Positions 45,238 through 54,801 of a stretch of DNA of 64,000 nt are shown here, in pieces. How positions within the stretch are numbered: position 1 is the stretch's first letter; each line of letters opens with the position of its first letter. The stretch is from CAVSUR01 sp963731285 (lineage in GTDB: Bacteria; Actinomycetota; Actinomycetes; Streptosporangiales; Streptosporangiaceae), in NCBI GenBank assembly GCA_963731285.1, contig CAVSUR010000009.1, positions 124,001 through 188,000 on the forward strand, written 5' to 3'. The notes under the pieces were generated by a model. It saw only the letters and a list, made by a program, of their open reading frames with translations, was not told the DNA's origin and did no database searches. Made by a program: the position numbers and the translations under genes.

Positions 45238-46452
45238 GTGCAGACCGCCGCCGGCCGCCTTCCCGCGCACGTCGCCCGCTACGCGCGGGCCTTCCGTGCG
45301 GCGGCCGGCCAGCGCCACCATGTCGGCTCGCCGCTGGGCGCCTGGATCCTGCTCGCGCTGTGCGCCCCGGCGGCCGCCGGGGCAGAGGCCGGGGTCCTCA
45401 CCGGCCTGGTCGGCTGTGACGCCCGGTCCGCGGCCAGAGCGGCCGCAGACCTGCTGGCCGACCCCCACCGGTGGTGGGCGCCGCCGTGGCCGCGCCGTAG
45501 CCTGCCGGGAACCGTCAGCCCCGGCTGGCTGGCCGGCCTGCCCGAGACGGCCGCCCGGGGCGACGTGCCGGTGCAGGCCGAGCTGGACCGCTGGGCACGC
45601 GAGCATACGCTCGGCCTGATCGACCGGTTCCCGCTGCTGCGCAGCCGCGACACGCACCTGATCCTGGCGTCCGCGCTGGCGACCCGGGTTTCCTGGCAGC
45701 AGCCGTCCGGGCTGGCGGCCGCCGCCGAGCTGGGCCGGTCCAGCCCGTGGGCCGGCCGGGTGGACCGGGTGCTGCGGGCCCCGGACGGCGGCGCTCACCG
45801 GGCGTTCATCGCGGGCACCGAGACCGGCGATGTCGCCGTGCACACCGCCGCGGCGCGAGACGGCCTGCTGGTCACCTCGGTGATCGCCGCGCCGGCCATC
45901 GCGGCCGCCGACGTGCTCGCCGTGGCCCACCAGCTGGCCATCGCGGCCGTGGCCGGCCAGACGCGGGACCGCCGTTCCCTGTACGACCTGCCGCTCGGCG
46001 ACGGGCCAGCCTGGACGGTGCGGGAGGAGAGCTCCAGCCGAGCGGGCACTGAGCTGTGCACGGCGGTCCTGCCGGCCTGGTCCGCGCACAGCCCGCACGA
46101 GCTGGCCGACCCCGCCCTGGGCTTCCGGCCGCCGTCCGCGCCGTCGCCCCGGCGGGTGGCCCGTCGGAGGCCCGGCAGGCTGCCCAGGCCCGCTACGCCA
46201 GCACCGGGTCCGAGGCGGCCGCGGTGACCGGGATGGTGGCGGCCAGGGCCGCGCGGGCCCCCGTCCCCGGCCTGCGCCGGGTAGCCGGGCTGCGGTTCGG
46301 CCACCCGTACGCGGTTGTCGCCGTTACCGTCGACAGCCGGCGCGACCCCGGGCACCGGCGGGCGGCGGCACGGGCCCTGGCACGGCGTGCCGGTGTTCTC
46401 CGCCTGGGTCACTGAGCCGGACGATCCCGGCCAGCCGGCGGACGGCTCATGA
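45238..46452 (+). CDS. serpin-like protein (two frame shifts near the 3' end)
   Basis: About 400 residues of a serpin-like fold as seen in actinomycetes: AELDRWAREHTLGLIDRFPL, LILASALATRVSWQQP, and, after a frame change near 46180, RYASTGSEAAAVTGM and LRFGHPYAVVAVTVD, then in the third frame VFSAWVTEPDDPGQ. The segment TGSEAAAVTGM corresponds to the hinge before the reactive-centre loop. No signal peptide is seen, so an intracellular role is likely. It could be an inhibitor of a cytosolic serine protease. Start GTG 45238 or ATG 45220. Confidence 0.65.
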
Positions 46453-46549
46453 CCAGCGCCTACCCGGCGGCTGGCTGATCTGGCTGGTGCCAGGCGCGCT
46501 CGCAGCCGTCATCTTCGGGCTGCTCAGCGCCTGGGTGCTGCTGACGTAA
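46449..46549 (+). CDS. possible one-helix membrane peptide (frame-shifted)
   Basis: ATG 46449 overlaps the TGA of the serpin-like gene (ATGA). With one frame correction near 46470 the product is MTSAYP, then WLIWLVPGALAAVIFGLLSA and WVLLT, ending at TAA 46547-46549: a single transmembrane helix of about 32 residues. Translational coupling supports a real gene; the shift and small size leave doubt. Confidence 0.4.
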
Positions 46550-46625
46550 ATCCTGCGTTGAGCTCCCCGGCCCGCCCGCGCGCCGGCCGTGGCCGCGGGC
46601 GGCCGCCCGGGCTTAGGTTTCAGCC

Positions 46626-47996
46626 ATGCATAGCGTCAATCCCACCACCGAGCAGATGATCAGGTCGGTCCTCGCGTACGCGGAGAACCGGCTGCGGCTG
46701 AACCCGGTGCCGCTGGACAGCGGCTCCCGGGACCCGGACGAGCTGGAGGCAGCGATGGCCGGCCTGCTCGGCGAGGACGGTCACAATCCGGACCAGATCC
46801 TGGGCGTGTACGCGGCCACGCTGGCGCCCGCGGTGCTGTCCGCCGACAGCCCGCGCTTCCTCGGCTTCATCCCGGCTGCGCCGACCAAGGCGGCCCTGCT
46901 GTTCGACATGCTGGTGTCCTGCGCTTCCATCCAGGGCATCTCCTGGCTGGAGGCGGCAGGCGCCGTGCACGCCGAGAACCAGGTGCTGCGGCTGATCGCC
47001 GACCGGGCCGGACTGCCGGCGGCCGCGGGCGGCTGCTTCCTCTCCGGCGGCTCGGCGGCCAACCTGTCGGCGCTGGCCGTGGCCCGCGAGATGGCCAAGC
47101 GCCGGGCGGCCGCCCGCGCGGAGGGCCCGGGGCCGGCCCGCTGGCGGGTCGCGGTCAGCGCCGACGCGCATTCGTCCATCGGCAACACGCTGCGGCTGCT
47201 GGAGATGGACGCGCTGACCGTGGACGCACCCGGGCACCGGCTGACCGGCGCGGCGCTGCGCGCGGCCATCGACGCCGACGGGGATCCCGGCTCGATCGCG
47301 GCCGTGGTGGCCACCGCGGGCACCACGAACGCGGGCATCATCGACGACCTGGCGGGCGCCGCCGAGGTGGCGCGCGGCCTCGGCGCCTGGCTGCACGTGG
47401 ACGGCGCGTACGGCGGCGCCGGCCTGTTCGCGCCCAGCGTCCGGCGCGCCTACGACGGCATCGAGCACGCGGACTCGTTCGTGGTTGACCCGCACAAGTG
47501 GCTGTTCGCGCCCTACGACTGCGCCGCGCTGCTCTACCGTGACCCGCCCGCGGCCCGCTCCGTGCACCGGCAGGACGCCTCCTACCTTGACGTCATCCAC
47601 TCCGGGCCGGTCGAGTGGAACCCGACCGACTACGCCTACCACCTGACCCGGCGCGCCCGGGGGCTGCCGCTGTGGTTCTCCCTCGCGGTGCACGGCGCGC
47701 GCGCCTACACCGAGGCGATCGAGACCGCGATCCGGCTGGCGGCCGACACGGCCGCGGAGATCACCGCCCGCGGCTACCTGGAGCTGATCCGCGAGCCAGA
47801 GCTCTCCGTCGTGCTGTTCCGCCGCCTCGGCTGGGGCCCGGCGGACTACCAGGGCTGGTCCGACCGGCTGCTCGCCGACCAGGTCGCCTTCCTGCCGCCG
47901 TCGGCCTGGGAGGGCGAGACCGTGGCCAGGTTCGCCTTCCTGCACCCGCAGACGCCGATGCAGCTGGTGCGCGAGATCCTCGACCGGATGGCGTGA
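46626..47996 (+). CDS. PLP-dependent (aromatic) amino acid decarboxylase
   Basis: A 456-residue group II decarboxylase: FLSGGSAANLSALAVARE, VATAGTTNAGIIDDLA, LHVDGAYGGAGLFAP and the PLP lysine in FVVDPHKWLFAPYDC at about residue 290. The family removes the carboxyl group of L-DOPA, 5-HTP, tryptophan, tyrosine, glutamate or diaminobutyrate-like substrates. The exact amino acid cannot be read from motifs alone; the pattern VDPHKWLF fits aromatic-acid decarboxylases. ATG 46626. Confidence 0.88.
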   Translation: MHSVNPTTEQMIRSVLAYAENRLRLNPVPLDSGSRDPDELEAAMAGLLGEDGHNPDQILGVYAATLAPAVLSADSPRFLGFIPAAPTKAALLFDMLVSCASIQGISWLEAAGAVHAENQVLRLIADRAGLPAAAGGCFLSGGSAANLSALAVAREMAKRRAAARAEGPGPARWRVAVSADAHSSIGNTLRLLEMDALTVDAPGHRLTGAALRAAIDADGDPGSIAAVVATAGTTNAGIIDDLAGAAEVARGLGAWLHVDGAYGGAGLFAPSVRRAYDGIEHADSFVVDPHKWLFAPYDCAALLYRDPPAARSVHRQDASYLDVIHSGPVEWNPTDYAYHLTRRARGLPLWFSLAVHGARAYTEAIETAIRLAADTAAEITARGYLELIREPELSVVLFRRLGWGPADYQGWSDRLLADQVAFLPPSAWEGETVARFAFLHPQTPMQLVREILDRMA

Positions 47997-48164
47997 CCGC
48001 GCCCACCCTGGAGTCCGGCCGTCACCCTGAAGCCCCGCCGCGGGCTCCTGCTCACCGGGGTCGCGGTCGCGGCCCGCTGCCCCGCAGATAGGTAGATGAT
48101 CAGCCGCGGAAGCAGTAATCCCAGTGCCCTTCCCGCGCGTCTTTCCGGAAAGGGGGGTTTATGT

Positions 48165-48210
48165 GCCGGGCCGGCGGCTGTCCCAGTCGTAGGTCAGCCG
48201 CCGGCCCGGC
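48165..48210. terminator. strong GC hairpin between converging genes
   Basis: GCCGGGCCGGCGGCTG and its exact complement CAGCCGCCGGCCCGGC form a perfect 16-base-pair stem around a 14-base loop. It overlaps the stop of the convergent zinc-finger gene and lies 168 bases after the decarboxylase. No U-run follows, as is common in high-GC terminators. It could stop transcripts from both sides. Confidence 0.6.
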
Positions 48211-48622
48211 GCCCGCGGCCGGCTAGCGACTGGCGCCGGCCCGCGGACGCGCAGGCTATGCAGGTGGTCGCGGCCGGCCGGGCCGCCAGCCGCCTGGCGC
48301 CGATCGGCTCACCGCACTGCTCGCACCGCCCGTAGCTGCCCTGGCCGATCTTGCGCAGGGCGGCGTCGATCCCGGCCAGCCGGTCTCGTGCCTGCCCGAG
48401 CAGGGCAGCCACGTGCTGGCGCTCGAAGGCGATCGTCACGCCCTCCGGATCGTGCTCGTCGTCGGCGTTAGCCGAGGCCGACGCCTCGATGATGCCGCCA
48501 AGCTCCTGCTCGAGCGCGGTCAGCCGGGCCAGCGCGGCCCGCCGCTCCGCGGCCAGCCGATCCCGGGCCGAGCGGTGCGGATCCGGCTCCCCGCGGCCGC
48601 CTGGCCGCCCGGCTGATGGCAT
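48194..48622 (-). CDS. TraR/DksA-type C4 zinc-finger protein
   Basis: A 142-residue protein with a coiled-coil-like N-terminal half (RDRLAAERRAALARLTALEQ, QHVAALLGQARDRLAGIDAA) and a C-terminal zinc finger CEQCGEPIGARRLAARPAAT-TCIAC, the DksA/TraR layout. Such proteins reach into the RNA polymerase secondary channel. The acidic coiled-coil tip lacks the clear DxxDxA of true DksA (here DDEHDPE), so the role may differ. ATG 48622 follows GTGAGG; a longer frame to 48658 was rejected. Confidence 0.85.
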   Translation of the reverse strand: MPSAGRPGGRGEPDPHRSARDRLAAERRAALARLTALEQELGGIIEASASANADDEHDPEGVTIAFERQHVAALLGQARDRLAGIDAALRKIGQGSYGRCEQCGEPIGARRLAARPAATTCIACASAGRRQSLAGRGRRAGG

Positions 48623-48687
48623 GACCTCACGGTAGCGCCCGGCAGGCCGAGTGGGCACAACCGCCGCCGGTCAGGCAGGCTTGGTCC

Positions 48688-49530
48688 ATGGCAGAAACCC
48701 TGACCCTGATGGCCGTGCACGCGCACCCGGACGATGAGGCATCGAGCACCGGCGGCGTGCTAGCCAAGTACGCCGACGAAGGCGTCCGAACCATCGTCGT
48801 GACCTGCACTAACGGAGAATTCGGGGATGCGCCCGGCGGCATCAAGCCCGGGGTGGACGGGCACGATAAGGACGAGGTGGCCCAGCTGCGGATCGCGGAG
48901 CTGCGCAGATCAGCCAAGATCCTCGGGCTGACCGAGCTCGAGCTGCTCGGGTATCACGACTCCGGCATGCCGGACTGGGACTACAAAGACCTCCCGGATG
49001 CTTTCTGCAACGTTCCCCAGCCGGAGGTCGAGGCGCGGATCAGCGCGCTGATCGAGCGCTACCGGCCGCAGGTGGTCATTACCTACGACCCCGAGGGCGC
49101 CTACCAGCATCCCGACCATGTGCACGCCGCCCGCTCGGCCATCGCCGCCGTCGCGTCCTCAGGCATCCCGGCCAAGCTCTACCTGACCGCGATGCGGCGC
49201 AGTGACTGGAAGAAGGTCTTCGAGGCGCTCCGCGAGGCCGGCGAGGAGGTCCCCGACTGGGACATGACCCCCGAAGACGTGGCGAAGATGGATCGGGAGG
49301 AGCAGCGCATCACCACCACGGTCGACATCGGCTCGGTCCTGGAGCGCAAGCGGGACGCCCTGCTGACGCATGCGAGCCAGATCAGCGAGTCGTGGCTCAG
49401 CAAGATCCCGTCCGGCGTCGCCGCGGAGGTGTTCGGCCGGGAAAGCTTCATCCTGGCCACCGACCAGACCCGGGCCGCCGTGCCCGAGACCGACCTGTTC
49501 GCCGGCCTGCGGCCGCCGGTCAGCGGCTAG
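48688..49530 (+). CDS. mca: mycothiol S-conjugate amidase (PIG-L family)
   Basis: A 280-residue zinc amidase: VHAHPDDEASSTGGVLA (HPDDE at 13-17), TCTNGEFGD, LLGYHDSGMPDW and YQHPDHVHAARSA. The extended length and the YHDSGM and DHVH motifs match Mca, which cleaves mycothiol-toxin conjugates so the mercapturic acid can be exported. MshB and general PIG-L deacetylases are alternatives but are less similar in these motifs. Marks the organism as a mycothiol producer. Confidence 0.88.
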   Translation: MAETLTLMAVHAHPDDEASSTGGVLAKYADEGVRTIVVTCTNGEFGDAPGGIKPGVDGHDKDEVAQLRIAELRRSAKILGLTELELLGYHDSGMPDWDYKDLPDAFCNVPQPEVEARISALIERYRPQVVITYDPEGAYQHPDHVHAARSAIAAVASSGIPAKLYLTAMRRSDWKKVFEALREAGEEVPDWDMTPEDVAKMDREEQRITTTVDIGSVLERKRDALLTHASQISESWLSKIPSGVAAEVFGRESFILATDQTRAAVPETDLFAGLRPPVSG

Positions 49531-49567
49531 CCCGCTGGTACGGCCGCAGGCCGGCCAGAGCCGGGTA

Positions 49568-50518
49568 TCACAGGCCGAGCAGCCGGACCGCATTGTGGTG
49601 GCAGACCGCGCGCAGCCAGTCGTCCCCCAGGCCCAGCCGGTCCAGCGCCCCCAGCTGGGCCAGGTACGGGTACGGGATGTTGGGGAAATCGCTGCCCAGC
49701 AGCACCCGGTCCGCGGCGGCGGCCAGGCGCGGCCGCAGCGCGGGCGGGAACGGCGCCAGCCGCTGCATGAAGCCGGTGAACGCCATGGTGGTGTCCAGGT
49801 AGACGCGCGGGTAGCGCTCGGCCAGGTCCAGGAACTCGCCGTACTCGGGTGCGCCGAGATGGGCGATGATCGCGGTCAGCCGCGGATGGCGGGCAAGTAC
49901 CTGCGCCATCGGCTCCGGGCCGGTGTGCGCGCCGGGGGCCGGCCCCGAGCCGCAGTGCACGATGACCGGGACGCCCGACTCGGCGAGCAGCCCCCACACC
50001 GGGTCCAGCTGCTCGTCCCGCGGGTCGTACCCGCCGACCTGGACGTGCGCCTTGAACAGCCGCGCGCCGGACTCGATGGCGCCTGCCACATAACCGGCCG
50101 CGCCCGGCTCGGGGAAGAAGGTGGCGCTGTGCAGCACGTCCGGGGTGCGGGCCGCGAACTGCGCCGCCCAGGTGTTCAGCCACGCCGCCATGTCCGGCTT
50201 GTGCGGGTACAGCAGCGCGCTGAACCTGCGCACCCCGAACGCGCGCAGCAGCGCGACGCGCTCGGCCTCGGGCCGCCGATAGGCGATCGGCCAGCGCTGC
50301 CCCACCGCGGCGCGGCCGGTCTCGAAGAACGCCCACACCTTGGCCAGCACGCTGGGCGGCATGAAGTGGGTGTGCACGTCGACCAGCCCCGGCAGTCCGA
50401 GGTCCCGCCAGAAGCCGGTGACCGCGGCGGCCTCGGCGAGGTCCCCCGCGGCCAGCCCGGCGGCCGGTTCCTGGCTGGCTGCCGCCTGGGCCGCTCGCTG
50501 ATCCGGATTTTCCCGCAC
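49568..50518 (-). CDS. amidohydrolase (TIM-barrel metal hydrolase)
   Basis: A 316-residue amidohydrolase_2-type enzyme: LVDVHTHFMPPSVLA near residue 45 supplies the first metal histidines, followed by LFKAHVQVGGYDP, VPVIVHCGSGPAPG, AIIAHLGAPEYGEFL and the final Asp in VLLGSDFPNIPYPY. Relatives include ACMSD-like decarboxylases and hydrolases of aromatic or lactone substrates. GTG 50518 was taken because the long upstream extension is Arg/Pro-rich and lies in the divergent hypF promoter region. Confidence 0.85.
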   Translation of the reverse strand: MRENPDQRAAQAAASQEPAAGLAAGDLAEAAAVTGFWRDLGLPGLVDVHTHFMPPSVLAKVWAFFETGRAAVGQRWPIAYRRPEAERVALLRAFGVRRFSALLYPHKPDMAAWLNTWAAQFAARTPDVLHSATFFPEPGAAGYVAGAIESGARLFKAHVQVGGYDPRDEQLDPVWGLLAESGVPVIVHCGSGPAPGAHTGPEPMAQVLARHPRLTAIIAHLGAPEYGEFLDLAERYPRVYLDTTMAFTGFMQRLAPFPPALRPRLAAAADRVLLGSDFPNIPYPYLAQLGALDRLGLGDDWLRAVCHHNAVRLLGL

Positions 50519-50634
50519 AGCGCCAGTCTGCCCGGCCGGCCGCGCGAGCCGCCGTCGGCCCCGGCCCGGCCGCGCGCGCAGGTTATGCGTCACGATATGG
50601 CCATGCTGCTGCTCAGCGTCCGGATGATCAGCCG

Positions 50635-52958
50635 GTGAGCACGCCAGAGCCGCCCGGCCGGGTCCGGACCGCGGTGCGGGTGGAGGGCATCGTCCAGGGG
50701 GTGGGCTTCCGCCCCTTCGTCTACGCGCTCGCCACCGGCCTGGGCCTGGCCGGCCACGTCGGCAACGACGTCGACGGCGTGTTCGCCGAGGTGGAAGGAC
50801 CGCCCGCGACGGTGGCCGCGTTCCTTGACCGGCTTGAGCGCGAGCCGCCGCCACTGGCCAGGATCGACCGGGTCACGATCAGGAGCATCAGGCCCGGCGG
50901 GCTGCCCGGCTTCACCATAACGGCCAGCCAGCGCGACGGCGCTCGGCGCGCCCTGGTCTCGGCGGACACCGCGCCGTGCGCCGACTGCCTGGCCGAGCTG
51001 GCCGACCCGGCCGACCGGCGGTTCGGCTACCCGTTCATCAACTGCACGAACTGCGGACCGAGGTTCACGATCGTGCGCGGCGTGCCCTACGACCGGCCGC
51101 TGACCACGATGGCCAGGTTCGCCATGTGCGCCGCCTGCGCGGCGGAATACCACGACCCCGCCAACCGCCGGTTCCATGCCCAGCCGGTCTGCTGTCCGGA
51201 CTGCGGGCCGCGGCTGCGGCTGACCGACCAGGCCGGGACCGAGCTGCCGGGCCACCCGGTGACCGAGGCAGCCGCGCTGCTGCGGGCCGGGAAGATCGTC
51301 GCGGTCAAGGGCATCGGCGGCTATCACCTGGCGGCCGCAGCGCGCAGCGAGCCGGCCGCCGCGGCGCTGCGGGCGCGCAAGCACCGCGAGGACAAGCCGT
51401 TCGCGGTCATGGTCGCTGATCTCGCCGCGGCGCGCGCGCTGTGCGTCGTCGACCCGCCGGACCAGGCCGCGCTGGCCGGCCCGGCCGGCGGCCTGCTGGC
51501 CAGTCCGCGGCGCCCGATCGTGCTGCTGCCGCGCCGGCCGGACGACGGCATCGCCCGGTCGGTGGCGCCGGGGAACCGGCAGCTCGGCGTCATGCTGCCC
51601 TACACCCCGCTGCACCACCTGCTGCTCCGTGCGCGTGGCCGGCCCGATCGTGCTGACCAGCGGCAACGTCTCGGACGAGCCGATCGCCTACGTCGACGCG
51701 GACGCGCTGGAGCGGCTCGCGCCCATCGCGGACGCGTTCTTGACCCACGACCGGGAGATCCACGTCAGGACCGACGACTCGGTGGTGCGGGCGTTCCGCG
51801 GCCGCCCGGCGGTGCTGCGCCGGTCCCGCGGGTATGCGCCGGAGCCGCTGGCCGTCCCGGTCCGGTTCGCCCGGCCGGTGCTGGCCTGCGGTCCGGAGCT
51901 GAAGAATACGTTCTGCCTGGGCCGCGGCACCCAGGCCTTCCTCTCGCCCCATATCGGGGACCTGGAGAACATGGCCACGCTGGACTCGTTCACCGCGGGC
52001 ATCGAGCACTTCGCCCGGCTGTTCGACGTCGAGCCTCAGGTCGTGGCGCACGACCTGCACCCGGAGTACCTGTCCACCAAGTACGCACTCGGGCTGGCGG
52101 GCGTCGAGCTGGTCGGCGTCCAGCACCATCACGCGCACATAGCGTCGTGCCTGGCCGACAACGGGCAGCGTGGCCCGGTCATCGGGGTGGCGTTCGACGG
52201 CACCGGCTACGGCCCGGACGGCACGCTGTGGGGCGGCGAGTTCCTGATCGCCGACCTGGCCCGGTTCGAGCGGGCTGGGCACCTGGCCGGCATGCCGCTG
52301 CCGGGCGGCGCGGCGGCGGTCCGGCAGCCGTGGCGGATGGCCGCGGTGTATCTCGATGCCGCCTACTCCGGCGACATCCCGGCCGGGCTGGCGGTCGCGC
52401 GCCGCAACGAGGCGGCCTGGGCGCTGGTGCTGACAATGGCCAGGCGGTCGATCAACGCGCCGGTGACGACCAGCGCGGGCCGGCTCTTCGACGCCGTCGC
52501 CGCGCTGCTCGGGGTGCGTGACGTCATCAGCTACGAGGGCCAGGCCGCGATCGAGCTCGAGCAGCTCGCCGATCCGGCCGAGCAGGGCAGCTACCCGGCC
52601 GCGATCACGGCCGGTCCGGACGGGCGGCTGATCGCGGCCGGCGCCGACCTGGTCCGGGCGGCCGCGGCCGAGCTGGCGGCGGGCATCCCGGCGGCCACCA
52701 TCGCCGCCCGCTTCCACCACGGCGTGGCCGGGGTCGTCAGTGACGCCTGCACGCTGCTGCGTGACCGGCACGGGCTGTCCACCGTCGCGCTGTCCGGCGG
52801 GGTCTTCCAGAACATGCTGCTCACCAGCGCGGTGATCAGCCGGCTCGACCGCTCTCGGCTTCACGGTGCTGACGCACGCCCAGGTCCCGTGCAACGACGG
52901 CGGCATCAGCCTCGGCCAAGCCGTCATCGCGGCCAGCCGTGATTACGGCCGGCCGTGA
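50635..52958 (+). CDS. hypF: carbamoyltransferase HypF (two frame shifts)
   Basis: Large maturation protein of about 770 residues that turns carbamoyl phosphate into the cyanide ligands of the [NiFe] site, working with HypE. It has, in order, an acylphosphatase domain (GIVQGVGFRPFVYAL), paired zinc fingers (CADCLAELAD, CTNCGPRF, CAACAAEYHDP, CCPDCGP), a YrdC-like domain (GIGGYHLAAAA, RKHREDKPFAVMV) and a Kae1-like carbamoyltransferase domain (QHHHAHIASCLAD, ALSGGVFQNMLL). Shifts near 51628 and 52855 divide it; restored, the end reads NDGGISLGQAVIAASRD with TGA at 52956-52958. GTG 50635. Confidence 0.92.
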
Positions 52959-53253
52959 GGGCCCGCGCGGTCCGAGCGGTCCGGCTGCGGGGGTCCGTAG
53001 CCGCCGGGGGGGCGAGCGGCACGCGGCCATCGGGGTGCCCCCAGTTTCATCGCTGCGGGCGGGCAGAAGGCCCATGGAATTGGGGGCGATGGTCAGTCCG
53101 CTACCGTTGGGGTAGGACGGTCAACGGCGATCTCCAAGTCGATGCGGAGGTTCTCGCGGGGCGTGCGGTTCCTGCCGCGCCCAGCCTGATCACGGCACCT
53201 GCGCCGTCTGTCAGTCCCGCGGCAGTGCGGGCGGACCAGCCGAAGGAGGAAAC

Positions 53254-53556
53254 GTGGTAGCTCGCAAGGCGTTTTGGTTTCTGATCCCCGTCGCTCTGGG
53301 TGCGCTAATCGCAAGTCAGCGGCAGGACATCATGCGTTATGTGAAGATCAAGCAGATGTCCTATGGCAGCGGGCATCCTGAGAATGTGCCGGTGAGGGGC
53401 AGGACCTTCTACTCGCAGCAGTCCCCCCAGGGAGATGACGGTGAGGGTCAGGGCAGGTCTGGGCGCCCCACTGGCGGGTCTACTGCGCGTGACCGGACGG
53501 GGATCGACCCGCAGGACCCGATCAGCAGCAGCTCGCCGAACCTGCAGCAGGGCTGA
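53254..53556 (+). CDS. small membrane-anchored hypothetical protein
   Basis: A 100-residue protein: one N-terminal transmembrane helix (AFWFLIPVALGALIASQ), then a basic QRQDIMRYVKIKQMSYGSGH-type segment, PENVPVRG and a hydrophilic, Gly/Ser/Gln-rich tail. Short proteins with VKIKQMSxGxGHPExVPxxG are frequent in actinomycetes but uncharacterised. GTG 53254 has an excellent AAGGAGGA ribosome-binding site. It lies between hypF and the convergent hyp operon, so a link with hydrogenase maturation is only positional. Confidence 0.7.
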   Translation: MVARKAFWFLIPVALGALIASQRQDIMRYVKIKQMSYGSGHPENVPVRGRTFYSQQSPQGDDGEGQGRSGRPTGGSTARDRTGIDPQDPISSSSPNLQQG

Positions 53557-53629
53557 TCCTCGGCGCGGGAGCCACATTCAGGATCAGCCGGAGGGTGGCC
53601 GTTGACGGGTCCGGGACAGCGGCTTGCGG

Positions 53630-53660
53630 GGTAATCCCGGGGTCATCCCCCGGGATTACC
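53630..53660. terminator. bidirectional terminator hairpin at the end of hypB
   Basis: GGTAATCCCGGGG and CCCCGGGATTACC make a perfect 13-base-pair stem with a five-base loop. The stop codon of hypB lies in the loop and the convergent small gene ends 74 bases away, so the hairpin can end both transcripts. Confidence 0.65.
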
Positions 53661-54422
53661 TGGCGCCATCCTCCGGCGGAGCCAGTCGAACCAGGCCTGC
53701 ATGCCGTCTCCGGTGGCCGCCGACAGCTGCAGCAGCAGCGCGTCCGGGCTGACCCGCCGCAGGTCGGCCGTGTACCCCCGCCGGTCGAAGGCCACATAGG
53801 GCAGCAGGTCGGTCTTGTTCAGCAGCACCAGGTCGGCCTGGCGGAACATGTGCGGGTACTTCAGCGGCTTGTCGGCCCCCTCGGTGATCGCGGCCAGCAC
53901 CACCCGCGTCGACTCGCCGAGGTCGAACAGGGCGGGGCAGACCAGGTTGCCGACGTTCTCGATGATCACGATCGATCCGTCCGGCGGATCCAGCGCGCGC
54001 AGCCCGGCGGCGGCCATCTCGGCGTCCAAGTGGCAGCCGGCGCCGGTGTTGATCTGGACGACCCGGCCGCCGGCCGCCCTGATCCGGTTGGCGTCCAGCG
54101 CCGTCTCCTGATCGCCCTCGATGACCGAGACCGCGATCCGGTCCGCCAGCGCGATCGCGGTACGCTCCAGCAGCGTCGTCTTGCCCGCGCCCGGCGAGCT
54201 CATCAGGTTCACCGCGAAGATGCCGCGCCCGGCCAGCCAGTCCCGGTTCCGCTGCGCGATCTGGTCGTTCTTGGCCAGCACCTTCTGCTGCAGTTCGATG
54301 GTCCGGTCCGCGCCGGGCCCGGTCACTACCGGATGAGCGTGCCCGGGCCCGGGCCCGGGCGCAGTGCCGTCCGCCAGCAACTGGACTACCGCGGTCGCAG
54401 CGCAGCCGCATGTCCCGCACAT
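53643..54422 (-). CDS. hypB: hydrogenase nickel incorporation GTPase HypB
   Basis: A 259-residue GTPase that delivers Ni to the hydrogenase large subunit together with HypA. The N-terminal nickel-binding motif CGTCGC opens the protein, a short His/Gly/Pro linker follows, the P-loop SSPGAGKTT is at 75-83, the dimer metal site shows GAGCHLDAEM and the G4 motif is LNKTDLLPY. Last gene of the leftward operon, three bases after hypA, with the terminator hairpin across its stop. Confidence 0.96.
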   Translation of the reverse strand: MCGTCGCAATAVVQLLADGTAPGPGPGHAHPVVTGPGADRTIELQQKVLAKNDQIAQRNRDWLAGRGIFAVNLMSSPGAGKTTLLERTAIALADRIAVSVIEGDQETALDANRIRAAGGRVVQINTGAGCHLDAEMAAAGLRALDPPDGSIVIIENVGNLVCPALFDLGESTRVVLAAITEGADKPLKYPHMFRQADLVLLNKTDLLPYVAFDRRGYTADLRRVSPDALLLQLSAATGDGMQAWFDWLRRRMAPGNPGG

Positions 54423-54425
54423 CGC

Positions 54426-54755
54426 TCACGCCACCTGTACCGAAGTGATCCGCAGATCCTGGCCGGCCAGCACGACGACCTCTGCGCTGCCGCACGGGCA
54501 CAGCGCGATCGGCCCGTCCGGCGCGAACTCGCTGCCGCATACCCGGCAGCTGCACCGGGCTGGCGGCTGGGTGATCTCCAGCCGCGCGCCCTCGGCGCTG
54601 GTGCCCTCGGCGACCAGGTCGAAGCAGAACCTGACCGAATCGGCCACCACGCCGGACAAGGCGCCGATCTCCAGGTTGACGCAGGTGATCCTGGCGCCGG
54701 GCAGCCGCTGCGTCACCGCCTGCACCACGCTCTCGGTTATCGCCAGTTCGTGCAC
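54426..54755 (-). CDS. hypA: hydrogenase nickel chaperone HypA
   Basis: A 109-residue nickel chaperone. The N-terminal Ni-binding MHEL motif is intact, and the zinc ribbon has cysteines in ARCSCRVCGSEF and LCPCGSAEV. It hands nickel to HypB-HypE-large-subunit complexes. ATG 54755; the hypE stop is 46 bases upstream. Canonical length and residues. Confidence 0.96.
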   Translation of the reverse strand: MHELAITESVVQAVTQRLPGARITCVNLEIGALSGVVADSVRFCFDLVAEGTSAEGARLEITQPPARCSCRVCGSEFAPDGPIALCPCGSAEVVVLAGQDLRITSVQVA

Positions 54756-54801
54756 GTGCGCCGCTCTTTCTGTGTTGTCTGCCGGTCAGCAGATCCGCGC
54801 C

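Noticed and set aside
49370..50638. 422-codon open frame on the plus strand
   Set aside because: Lies antisense to the amidohydrolase with its metal-binding motifs; composition is Arg/Pro/Gly-rich without domains.
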